Assembly (NCBI RefSeq): GCF_018070075.1
Contig: NZ_JAGPXE010000013.1
Span: 124,001 to 188,000, forward strand
Length of the DNA: 64,000 nt
Source of the DNA: Saccharopolyspora endophytica
Lineage (GTDB): Bacteria; Actinomycetota; Actinomycetes; Mycobacteriales; Pseudonocardiaceae
Direction: 5' to 3'
Part shown: piece after piece, positions 1 through 7,375 of the stretch
How positions within the stretch are numbered: position 1 is the stretch's first letter
Layout of the letters: the number at the start of each line of letters is the position of its first letter
Made by a program: the position numbers and the translations under genes
The notes under the pieces: model-generated
Told to the model about the DNA's origin: nothing
What the model saw: the letters and a program-made list of their open reading frames with translations, nothing else
Databases searched by the model: none

Positions 1-2
1 GC

Positions 3-617
3 GACTTCGCCCAGCGCACGCCGGATGCGGTTCCCACCGCCACCATCTACCCCGAACCCGGCGTGGGCGACTACCTCGCTCGCGCGCTGGACGCGGGTGC
101 CCGCTGCGTGAAGATGCACGTCCAGGTGGGGTCGTTCGACCCGCGCGACCCGCTGCTGGACCAGGCGTGGGGCCTGCTCGGCGAGACCGGCGTGCCGGTC
201 GTCGTGCACTGCGGGAACGGTCCGATCGCCGGCGCCTACACCGGGCTGGACGTCTTCGAGGGCGTGCTGCGCAGGCACCCGAGGCTGACCGCGGTGCTGG
301 CGCACGCCGGAATGCCCGACTACCTGGCGGCGTTGAACCTGGTGGAGCGCTATCCGCGGGTTCACCTGGACACGACCATGGTCGGTGTCGCGTTCAGCGA
401 GAAGTTCGCGCCGCTGCCCAAGGACTGGGCCGCCCGGATCGCCGCGCACCCCGACCGGATCGTGCTGGGCACCGACTACCCGAACATCCCGTACCAGTAC
501 GCCGACCAGCTCGCCGCCATCGCCGACTGGGCCGGCGGCGACCCTCGACTCGGCAAGCCGTTCCTGCGCGCGGTGCTGCACGACACACCGGCGAAGCTGC
601 TGGGCTTGAAGGTATGA
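3..617 (+). CDS. Amidohydrolase family 2 protein, C-terminal part
   Basis: The reading frame enters from the left edge, so the N-terminus lies outside the window; about 204 residues are visible. It is the C-terminal part of a TIM-barrel metal-dependent amidohydrolase (amidohydrolase_2/ACMSD-like). Visible signatures are VVVHCGNG and VLAHAGMP, which carry likely metal or substrate histidines on successive strands, and LGTDYPNIPY, which carries the conserved catalytic aspartate. Such enzymes hydrolyse or decarboxylate small cyclic or carboxylate substrates in the cytosol; the substrate cannot be told from the sequence. The next gene, ssrA, starts 86 bp downstream in the same orientation and is functionally unrelated. 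Confidence 0.85.
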   Translation, partial: DFAQRTPDAVPTATIYPEPGVGDYLARALDAGARCVKMHVQVGSFDPRDPLLDQAWGLLGETGVPVVVHCGNGPIAGAYTGLDVFEGVLRRHPRLTAVLAHAGMPDYLAALNLVERYPRVHLDTTMVGVAFSEKFAPLPKDWAARIAAHPDRIVLGTDYPNIPYQYADQLAAIADWAGGDPRLGKPFLRAVLHDTPAKLLGLKV

Positions 618-702
618 GGGATATGGGAATGATCGCCGGGGCCCGACGCGTTATCCTGTTGGACACCGGTTCGAAAACCGGTAGCAAGTGGAGCATGGAC
701 AT

Positions 703-1069
703 GGGGGTGAACGGTTTCGACTCCGTACGTTGATCCTTGGGAAGCGTGCCGGTGCAGGCGGGAGACCACCGTGAGCGTCGCCGCAAACTAATAAGCGCCG
801 ACAAGAGTCAGCGCGAGTTCGCCCTCGCCGCCTGAGCGAGGAGCGACTCTGTCGGACCGGGAACGCCTCCGTCCCGGAATCCGGCATCAGCTAGGAGGCT
901 CCACTGCGAGGTTCGGTCGCGGAACCTCGTGGGACATCAAACAGCGACTGGGCTCGTCACACCGGCTGGTTCGCGTGACCGGTGGAGCCGAGTAGAGGCA
1001 TAGCGGACTGCGCACGGAGAAGCCTTGGTGAAGCGACGGAGGACCCGGGTTCGATTCCCGGCACCTCCA
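703..1069 (+). ncRNA. ssrA: Transfer-messenger RNA (tmRNA)
   Basis: The RNA rescues stalled ribosomes together with SmpB. The 5' end (GGGGGTGAACGGTTTCGACT) pairs with the 3' end (CACCTCC plus discriminator A at 1069) as a 7-bp acceptor stem, and a T-arm (GGGTTCGATTCCC) precedes it. CCA is not encoded: CGG follows. The tag-coding segment is at 797-832 with a TGA stop at 833-835 and reads ADKSQREFALAA, ending in the expected ALAA degradation signal and resembling actinobacterial tags. About 367 nt is typical. smpB, often adjacent in actinobacteria, is not visible here. Confidence 0.95.
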
Positions 1070-1083
1070 CGGACCTCGGGGCG

Positions 1084-1389
1084 GGGTGTGTTCGCGGAAT
1101 GCGCGAACCATCTCGCCCCGTCGTGTTGGTTGCGGGGGCCGAGCCCCCGCAGGCCCCCACGGTGCGGTGGCTGCGTTTCGTCGGCTCCTTGGGTGGAGAT
1201 GCGTTCCCGGCCTGCTCACGAACGAGCTCGCCGTGCTTTGGGGTTGGCTCGGCGGCCCTCGGGTGTGTTCGCGGAATGCGTGAACCGTCTCGCTCGGTCG
1301 TGTTGGCTCGCCGTCGGGGCGTTCCCGGCCTGGTCTTCGCACGGACCCGGCTTCGCGCTCTGGTCTCGTCTGCCGCTTCTTCCCCGCGT
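1084..1389. repeat. Repeat-bearing intergenic region downstream of ssrA
   Basis: This gene-free stretch contains two imperfect direct copies of a roughly 45-bp unit, at about 1084-1130 and 1261-1307. Both read GGGTGTGTTCGCGGAATGCG at their start. Each unit contains a hairpin (arms 1090-1096/1102-1108 and 1267-1273/1279-1285). Both units are followed, at different distances, by a shared CGTTCCCGGCCTG motif. Between them lies a perfect GCGGGGGC/GCCCCCGC stem (1132-1139/1143-1150). No gene is supported. The hairpins may process or terminate ssrA transcripts, although no T-tract is present. Confidence 0.55.
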
Positions 1390-3291
1390 TCACGGGGTGA
1401 CGATGGTGAAGTTCGGGTTCGGGTTTGCCAGGTAGTTGAAGAGTTCGGTGATTCTTTTCGGGTTTCCGGTTGTTGTGGCGCGGCCTTGGGCAGCCAGGTC
1501 GTCGGTGGTCGTGGTGCCGAGGAGGACTTTTCGGAGGTCCTGCTCTTCGAGGGTGACCTCGGCGTCGGGTTGGCCTGCCGCCGGACCGGTTCCCCTGATG
1601 TGGACCATGACCCCGTTGCGGAGGCGCTGGGTGTGCGTCCGGCCGCCGTCGACGTTCCAGCGGATCGTGATGTCCGCGTCCCAGCACTTCGGACCGTCCA
1701 CCCTGATGGCCAGCGCCGCGAAGAGCTGGTCCAGGTCCAGCGCGCGGAGCACGTCCGGTGACGAGGTCACCGTGGGCGTGCCGACCGGTCCGTGGCGCAG
1801 TTCGTGCGCTCCCATGAGGTAGAAGTTGCGCCAGGGGCCGTTCTCGCAGCCGTAGCCGAGCTGCTCCAGGGCGTCCGCCTGCAGCGCCCGGGCCTCCTCG
1901 TGGTCGGGCCGGGCGAACACCACGTGGTTGACGACCTGCACGACCCAGCGGAAGTCACCCTTCTCGAAGGACTCGCGGGCTCGTCGGACCACCTCGTCGG
2001 CGCCGCCCATGAACTCCACGTACCGCTCGGCGGCCTCGGCAGGAGGGTGCTCCCACAGGTGTGCGGGGTTGCCGTCGAACCAGCCCAGGTACTTCTGGTA
2101 GATCGCCTTGGTGTTGTGGCTGACCGAGCCGTAGTACCCGTGGGTGTGCCAGGCGCGTTCCAGCCCGGGAGGCATCTCCATCCGCTCGGCGATCTCCAGC
2201 GGCGTCATGCCCTCGTTGATCATCCGCAGCGTCTGGTCGTGCAGGTAGGCGTAGAGGTCGCGCTGCTCGGAGAGGAACTCGACGACCCGGTCGCGGCCGA
2301 CCACGGGCCAGTGGTGGGAGGCGAAGGCGATGTCGGAACCCTCGGCGAACAGGTCGATGGCCTCGGTGAGGTAGTACGCCCAGGCGTGCGGGTCGCGCAC
2401 CTCCGCTCCGCGCAGCGTCAGCAGGTTGTGCAGGTTGTGGGTGGCGTTCTCGGCCATGCACAGCGCGGCGTGGTCCGGGAAGTGGATGTTGAGCTCGGCC
2501 GGGGCCTCGGTGCCCGGGGTGAGCTGGAAGACCATCCGGATCCCGTCGACCGTCTCCGACTGGCCGGTCTCGGCGATGTCGTGGGTCGGCGGCACCATGC
2601 CGAGAGCACCGGTCGAGGTGGTCGGGCCCAGACCCGCGCCGATCTGCCCCTGCGGCCCCTTGGCCAGCGCGGCTCCGTACATGTAGGCCGCGCGGCGGGC
2701 CATGGCGGTGCCGGCGTAGACGTTCTCGCTGACCGCGTGCGCCAGGAATCCTCGCGGTGCGAGCACCGGGATCCCGGCCGCGAGCTCCGCCTCGGTGACG
2801 ACACCGCGCACTCCGCCGAAGTGGTCGGCGTGGCTGTGCGTGTAGAGCACACCGGTCACCGGGCGGTCGCCTCGGTGACGCCGGTAGAGCGAGAGAGCCG
2901 CGGCGGCCGTCTCCGCGGACAGCAGCGGGTCGATGACCAGGATTCCGCGGGACCCTTCCACGACCGTCATGTTGGACAGGTCGAATCCGCGGACCTGGTA
3001 GATGCCCTCCACGACCTCGAAGAGCCCGTGCTCGACGCACAACCGGCTCTGCCGCCACAGACTGGGGTTGGCCGTGTCGGGGCAGTCCTCGGCGAGGAAT
3101 CCGTAGGCGTCCAGGTCCCACACGACGGTCCCCGACGAGTCGCGGATGAGCGGGTCCTCGGCGGTGCCGAGGAAGCCGCGGCGGGCGTCGTCGAGGTCGC
3201 GCGTGTCGTCGAACGGGAACATCTCCCGCACCGCCGCGTTGCCCGCCGCGATCGCCGGTCGGGCGGGCTGAGAACCGGTTTCCAGGGACAT
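1390..3291 (-). CDS. Alkyl sulfatase (SdsA1/BDS1-type, metallo-beta-lactamase fold)
   Basis: The protein is about 633 residues and resembles class III alkylsulfatases, which hydrolyse primary alkyl sulfates such as SDS. The binuclear zinc motif THSHADHFGG lies near residue 151. Further metal-ligand regions are MAENATHNLHN and ASHHWPVVGR. A dimerisation region follows, and the C-terminal ~130 residues look like the SCP2-type lipid-binding domain of this family. I chose the ATG at 3291 because GGGAGG lies five bases upstream; an upstream GTG at 3321, also with a GGAGG, would add ten residues. No signal peptide is visible. The convergent neighbour is the repeat region after ssrA. Confidence 0.9.
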   Translation of the reverse strand: MSLETGSQPARPAIAAGNAAVREMFPFDDTRDLDDARRGFLGTAEDPLIRDSSGTVVWDLDAYGFLAEDCPDTANPSLWRQSRLCVEHGLFEVVEGIYQVRGFDLSNMTVVEGSRGILVIDPLLSAETAAAALSLYRRHRGDRPVTGVLYTHSHADHFGGVRGVVTEAELAAGIPVLAPRGFLAHAVSENVYAGTAMARRAAYMYGAALAKGPQGQIGAGLGPTTSTGALGMVPPTHDIAETGQSETVDGIRMVFQLTPGTEAPAELNIHFPDHAALCMAENATHNLHNLLTLRGAEVRDPHAWAYYLTEAIDLFAEGSDIAFASHHWPVVGRDRVVEFLSEQRDLYAYLHDQTLRMINEGMTPLEIAERMEMPPGLERAWHTHGYYGSVSHNTKAIYQKYLGWFDGNPAHLWEHPPAEAAERYVEFMGGADEVVRRARESFEKGDFRWVVQVVNHVVFARPDHEEARALQADALEQLGYGCENGPWRNFYLMGAHELRHGPVGTPTVTSSPDVLRALDLDQLFAALAIRVDGPKCWDADITIRWNVDGGRTHTQRLRNGVMVHIRGTGPAAGQPDAEVTLEEQDLRKVLLGTTTTDDLAAQGRATTTGNPKRITELFNYLANPNPNFTIVTP

Positions 3292-3508
3292 CACGACCTC
3301 CCGTTCGGCGGGCTCTGACACCGCCTCGGCGACCTCCGGCCATCGTCACCGGGGACGTCCGCGGGCGCCAACCGGGCCCGGCAGGCCGCGTGCCGACCCG
3401 TCCGGGTGACACGAGCAAGGCGCAGGTGGGAGGTGCGGGCTCGCGTTCGGAATGCGCGCGCAGCGCGGGAACCTACGCTCGGTTCGGGCGCTCGGGAGGG
3501 CGGTGCGG

Positions 3509-4570
3509 ATGGCGGCGAACGCGTCGGGGGAACGGCGGGACGGACCGGTTCCGCTGCTGCGCCACGCGCAGATCGCCTGCGTGTACTTGGCCGTGGGCGT
3601 GCTCGCGGTCCTCGCCTACACCGTTCGCGGCATGCTCGTGCTGGTGTTCCTGGGCTTCTTCCTCGCCCTCGGCGTGGAGCCGGTGGTCGGCTGGTTGCAG
3701 CGGCATCGGTGGCGACGCGGTCTGGCGGTCGGTGCGGTCGTGCTGGGGCTGCTGATCTTCCTCGGAGCGGCGATCCTGCTGGTGCTCGTCCCCGCGTTCA
3801 GCCAGATCGGCCACTTCGTCGAGCGCGTCCCGAACCTGGTGTCCGGAGTCGGGGCGAACCTCGAATCCGGTGAGCTGCGCGCCCATCTGCGCGATCCGGC
3901 CTTGCACGAGCAGGTCAAGGCGGCGGCGAGCAGCGCGGCGAGCGTCGCCGTGCAGGCGCTCACGGCTGGGTTCGCCGCGCTGGGAGTGGTTTTCGGCGGT
4001 GTCTTCGCCGCCTGCACCGCGGGCGCGCTGATGGTCTACTTCTCGCTCGCCATGCCGCGGCTCCACAGCGCCGTGGACCGCTCCGGCGAAGGGCACCCGG
4101 GCCGGGCGGACGCCTTGCGAGCCGCGATGGGACGGGTCGGCGGCTACGTCACCGGTCAGATCGTCGTGTCGTTGTGCGCCGGTGCCGCGTCGTACGTGTT
4201 CTTCCTGATCGTGGGCGTGCCCTATCCCGCGCTGCTCGCGGTGGCGGTCGCGCTGCTGGACACGATCCCGCAGATCGGCGCGACGCTGGCCTCGCTGGTA
4301 GCGACGTTGGTGGCGTTGAGCCAGGGGCTCTCGCCGGCCGTCATCACGTTGCTGTTCTTCGTCGTCTACCAGGCGGTGGAGAATTACCTGATCGCACCGC
4401 GGGTGTTCGCCCGGACCGTCGAGCTGAGCCCGCTGGGGGCGTTCGTCGCGATCCTCGTCGGAGGTGCGCTGGCCGGTGTGCTCGGCGCGATGCTGGCGCT
4501 GCCGGTGGCCGCCGCGTTGAAGGTTCTCGTCCACCACGCGCGGGTCGAGATGCGGGAGAGCGCGACGTGA
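3509..4570 (+). CDS. AI-2E family transporter (PerM-like membrane protein)
   Basis: The protein has 353 residues and about eight hydrophobic segments. It matches the AI-2E/PerM family: two early membrane helices with a VFLGFFLALGVEPVVGWL-type segment, an amphipathic central region (about residues 90-150), then four or more helices including DTIPQIGATLAS and LFFVVYQAVENYLIAPRVF near residue 300, which is diagnostic for the family. Members export or exchange small molecules or ions; the substrate is unknown. The ATG at 3509 is preferred over the one at 3452 because GGGAGG lies about nine bases upstream. The gene is divergent from the sulfatase gene. Confidence 0.88.
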   Translation: MAANASGERRDGPVPLLRHAQIACVYLAVGVLAVLAYTVRGMLVLVFLGFFLALGVEPVVGWLQRHRWRRGLAVGAVVLGLLIFLGAAILLVLVPAFSQIGHFVERVPNLVSGVGANLESGELRAHLRDPALHEQVKAAASSAASVAVQALTAGFAALGVVFGGVFAACTAGALMVYFSLAMPRLHSAVDRSGEGHPGRADALRAAMGRVGGYVTGQIVVSLCAGAASYVFFLIVGVPYPALLAVAVALLDTIPQIGATLASLVATLVALSQGLSPAVITLLFFVVYQAVENYLIAPRVFARTVELSPLGAFVAILVGGALAGVLGAMLALPVAAALKVLVHHARVEMRESAT

Positions 4571-4691
4571 TCCCCGGAGACGCTCGGCGACGATGTTGTG
4601 CACCGGGCCGAAAGTCCTGGTCAGGCTGCGGATTCGGGGAAACGGAGTGATGCTGGCCCAACAACACCTCGGCGAGGAGGAGGCGTTCGAC

Positions 4692-5261
4692 ATGTCCAGT
4701 CCGAACACGGGACGACAGGCCGGCGGCGAACGGCCGACCGAGCAGCAGGTATCCGAGCAGCGCCAGGCGCCCGAGCAGCGGCAGGGGTCCGAGCAGCGGC
4801 ATGCGGCCGAGCCGCAGCAGGCGGATGAACAGCAGCAGGCGGCCGGGCAGCGGCAGGAATGGGCGATGTCCAGGGCCCGGTCGGACGCCGGTGGAGCGGG
4901 ATGGCTGGCCTTCGGCGGCTGGGTGCTGGTCCTGGCCGGCGCCTTCAACATCATCGCCGGGTTGACCTCGCTGTTCCGCCCCGACTACTTCGTGGTCGGC
5001 GGTGGAGAGCTGCTGGTGTTCAACTTCGACGCGTGGGGTTACATCTGGCTGGCCTTCGGACTCCTGCAGCTGCTGGCCGGTGCGGGGTGCCTCGCCGGGC
5101 AGCGGTGGGCGCGGATGACCGGGATCGGCCTGGCCGGGTTGTCGGCGATCGGGCACCTGACCTTCCTGGCGGCCTTCCCGCTCTGGGAACTCGCCTCGAT
5201 CGCGCTCGCGGTGCTGGTCATGTACGCCCTGGTGGTTCCGGACAAGAACGCCGTCGCCTGA
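4692..5261 (+). CDS. Four-helix membrane protein with Gln/Glu-rich N-terminus (DUF7144-like)
   Basis: The protein has 189 residues. Residues 1-65 are low-complexity and rich in Gln, Glu and Arg (repeated EQRQ/EQQQ units). Residues 70-185 contain four membrane helices with GWLAFGGWVLVLAGAFNIIAG, FNFDAWGYIWLAFGLLQLLAG, MTGIGLAGLSAIGHLTF and a last helix ending VLVMYALV. This arrangement fits the small four-helix DUF7144-type actinobacterial family of unknown function. The ATG at 4692 has GGAGGAGG eight bases upstream, which rules out the longer upstream start. A rho-independent terminator follows about 95 bp downstream. Confidence 0.75.
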   Translation: MSSPNTGRQAGGERPTEQQVSEQRQAPEQRQGSEQRHAAEPQQADEQQQAAGQRQEWAMSRARSDAGGAGWLAFGGWVLVLAGAFNIIAGLTSLFRPDYFVVGGGELLVFNFDAWGYIWLAFGLLQLLAGAGCLAGQRWARMTGIGLAGLSAIGHLTFLAAFPLWELASIALAVLVMYALVVPDKNAVA

Positions 5262-5356
5262 GCGCAGCGGCGGTTGTGATCCGGAGTCCAGGATCGGGTT
5301 CGTCCGGTCAGTTCGGACCAGAACCGCCCGCGGCCGATGCCGCTCGGGTGCTCGCC

Positions 5357-5390
5357 AAGCGGACCGGGTCGCTCGCACCCGGTCCGCTTT
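5357..5390. terminator. Intrinsic terminator after the DUF7144-like gene
   Basis: A perfect 13-bp stem (AAGCGGACCGGGT, 5357-5369, with ACCCGGTCCGCTT, 5377-5389) closes a 7-nt loop and ends in TTT. It lies between the membrane protein gene and the DUF6230 gene. Confidence 0.8.
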
Positions 5391-5553
5391 GTGGCGGGTG
5401 GGACGGCTGAGCTCGATTTGGAACGAACGAATTTCAGATCCTCCCGATAATGTGATGCCGGACACGGCGATCTGCGTGACATCTGGCCTACGTTTACCCC
5501 CATTCGGAGTAGCGCTCATCACGCTACGACCACTCCGAGTGATGGGAGCCGAT

Positions 5554-6153
5554 GTGGGTGAGACAACGGGCGGCCGGACCCGCTGGCGCGTGTTCGGGCT
5601 GGTGCTGCTGGTCGGGGTCTTCGGAGTCGGGCTGATGTTCACGGGCCTGTCGCAGGGCGCGATCGCGGCCTCCTTCGCCGTGGCCGGGACCAGCTACAAG
5701 GCCTCGGCCGACAGACTCGACGCGCAGGGCGTCGTGCAGTACGGCTCCGTCGACCGCAGCGCCGATCAGGCTCATCCGGTGCTGGTCAACGGCTTCCGGA
5801 AGGCCAAGCTCGACAACTTCTGCCAATCCATCGTGGTCCCGGGGCTGCCCGCGGTCGGCGACATCACCGTGAAGATCGCCGCACCGGGCGGGATGAGCGC
5901 GGACAACCTGGTGCTCGGCATCGAGGAGGTCACCGGCGACATCACCCTGAACAACGTCGAGATCGGCCGCGACGCCGGAACCATGGACAAGGGCCCCAAC
6001 GGCGCGATCGGTGACGCCGGGACGTTCGGCATCCAGGCCGACAGCACGCAGATCACGGGTCTGCGCCAGGTCGCCTGGTCCACCACGGCGTCCACGCTCA
6101 AGCTCAACCAGGTGCAGATCAAGGCCAGCGTCGGCCGCGACGAGTGCTTCTGA
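5554..6153 (+). CDS. DUF6230 family membrane-anchored protein
   Basis: The protein has 199 residues. A short basic N-terminus (GGRTRWR) is followed by one membrane or signal helix (VFGLVLLVGVFGVGLMFTG), then an exported domain beginning ASFAVAGTSYKASADRL and two cysteines (DNFCQSI and the terminal DECF). This is the typical layout of DUF6230, an actinobacterial exported family of unknown function. GTG 5554 is chosen because GGGAG ends five bases before it; the in-frame ATG at 5542 has no ribosome-binding site. It is the first gene of a trio with the DUF6114 protein and a secreted Pro-rich protein. Confidence 0.75.
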   Translation: MGETTGGRTRWRVFGLVLLVGVFGVGLMFTGLSQGAIAASFAVAGTSYKASADRLDAQGVVQYGSVDRSADQAHPVLVNGFRKAKLDNFCQSIVVPGLPAVGDITVKIAAPGGMSADNLVLGIEEVTGDITLNNVEIGRDAGTMDKGPNGAIGDAGTFGIQADSTQITGLRQVAWSTTASTLKLNQVQIKASVGRDECF

Positions 6154-6167
6154 CCGGGGGTGAACTC

Positions 6168-6608
6168 ATGGCTGCGAACAACACCAACCGCGCGAAGTTC
6201 CGCCAGTGGCGGCGTTCTCGCCCGTTCTGGGCCGGTTTCTGCACGCTGGCGTCGGGGCTGCTGATCCTGTTCCCGCCGTACGCCTCGCTGAAGTTCGGCG
6301 ACATCGTCGTCTCGCTGAACACGCTGACCGGGATCTCCGCGATGGTCATCGGGGTTCTGCTGGTGTGCTGCGGACTGTCGTTCTGGACCCGGCAGGAGTT
6401 CCGGATTCCCGCCGGGGTCGTGGCGCTGCTGCTGTCGGTGGCCGCGATCGTCACGGCCAACCTCGGGTCGTTCCTGCTCGGCACCCTGCTCGGCGTGGTG
6501 GGCGCCGCGCTCGGCATCGCCTGGACGCCCCAGGGGCGCCGGCGAGCCGCGGCCGAGGAGTCCGACGTTTCCGCCGGCCCGGCCGGGGTCGCCGGAGGCC
6601 ATGCGTGA
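6168..6608 (+). CDS. DUF6114 family membrane protein
   Basis: The protein has 146 residues. An N-terminal Arg-rich segment (KFRQWRRSRPFWAGF) leads into four membrane helices (about residues 24-40, 50-75, 85-100 and 100-118) and a short cytoplasmic tail. The RRSRPFWAG entry into the first helix is characteristic of DUF6114, which is commonly encoded next to DUF6230. The ATG at 6168 has GGGGGTGA upstream. The stop codon overlaps the GTG start of the next gene, so the two are translationally coupled. Function is unknown; membership of a cell-envelope complex is an inference from co-occurrence. Confidence 0.75.
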   Translation: MAANNTNRAKFRQWRRSRPFWAGFCTLASGLLILFPPYASLKFGDIVVSLNTLTGISAMVIGVLLVCCGLSFWTRQEFRIPAGVVALLLSVAAIVTANLGSFLLGTLLGVVGAALGIAWTPQGRRRAAAEESDVSAGPAGVAGGHA

Positions 6609-7372
6609 GTTCGCCGAGACTTCGCCTGCTCGCGGGCGTGCTCGGCCCGGTGCTGGCGCTGGGCGTGCTCGCCCCGGCGGCATCCGCGCAGGAATCCGGC
6701 GGCGGTCCGCTGTCGGTTGTGGGGGAGCTGCTGGCTCCGCCCTCGACGTCGACGGCTCCCGCGCCCACCTCCGCGCCCGCGCAGGCACCGGCGCCTGCGC
6801 CTGCTCCCGCTCCGGTGCCGGGGTCGAGTCCGGCCCCGACCCCTGCACCAGCTCCGGCACCGATCCCCGCACCGGCGCCCGCACCGGCACCCGCACCCGC
6901 GCCGGCTCCGAAACCGCCTGCGCTGCCGCCCGCCGGGGACTCCGACACCGCGCCCGGCCCCGGTCGGTCGTGGACGATGACCGCCAGCGCCCTGAAGCTC
7001 GTCGGCTCGCGGTACCGCGGCGTCGTCGAGCGCGACGGGGTGCGCACGCTGCACTTCACCGTCGACCGCCTGGAGATCACCGATCTCGTGCAGCGCGGCG
7101 ACCTGGGCAACGGCAAGATCCTCCGCACCGCAGCCCGTCCGGGCAGCGTGTCGCGGGTGGTCAACGGCCCGGTCGAGCTCTACACCCAGGAGCTCACCGG
7201 AACCCTGGCCATCGCCCGCACCACGCTCACCGCGGAGTCGCTGGCCGTGCCTGACCTGGACCTCGGTTTCCTGCAGCTGCCCGAGCTGACCTTCACCGAC
7301 GCAGTCGTCCGCAACACCGACCTCGCCGGTGGCACGCTGACCATCCCCGGTGGCCGGGTCAGCATGGAGTGA
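6605..7372 (+). CDS. Secreted protein with Pro/Ala-rich linker
   Basis: The protein has 255 residues. Residues 1-25 form a signal peptide with a likely cut after AASAQ. Residues about 50-120 are an almost pure Ala-Pro repeat (PAPAPAP units). The C-terminal ~140 residues form a compact domain starting near RSWTMTASALKL, rich in beta-prone segments and without cysteines, which I do not recognise. The GTG start overlaps the TGA of the DUF6114 gene. The Pro/Ala linker suggests a domain held away from the membrane through the cell wall. The convergent siderophore permease gene ends four bases downstream. Confidence 0.75.
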   Translation: MSSPRLRLLAGVLGPVLALGVLAPAASAQESGGGPLSVVGELLAPPSTSTAPAPTSAPAQAPAPAPAPAPVPGSSPAPTPAPAPAPIPAPAPAPAPAPAPAPKPPALPPAGDSDTAPGPGRSWTMTASALKLVGSRYRGVVERDGVRTLHFTVDRLEITDLVQRGDLGNGKILRTAARPGSVSRVVNGPVELYTQELTGTLAIARTTLTAESLAVPDLDLGFLQLPELTFTDAVVRNTDLAGGTLTIPGGRVSME

Positions 7373-7375
7373 TCC

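Noticed and set aside
3473-4954. Long leftward open frame of about 490 codons opposite the AI-2E transporter gene
   Set aside because: It is the mirror of a high-GC gene, rich in Arg/His/Gln with no domain signal, while the plus strand encodes a clear membrane protein.
6740-6915. GC-rich tandem repeat considered as a repeat array
   Set aside because: It is the coding sequence of the Ala-Pro linker of the secreted protein and keeps the reading frame.
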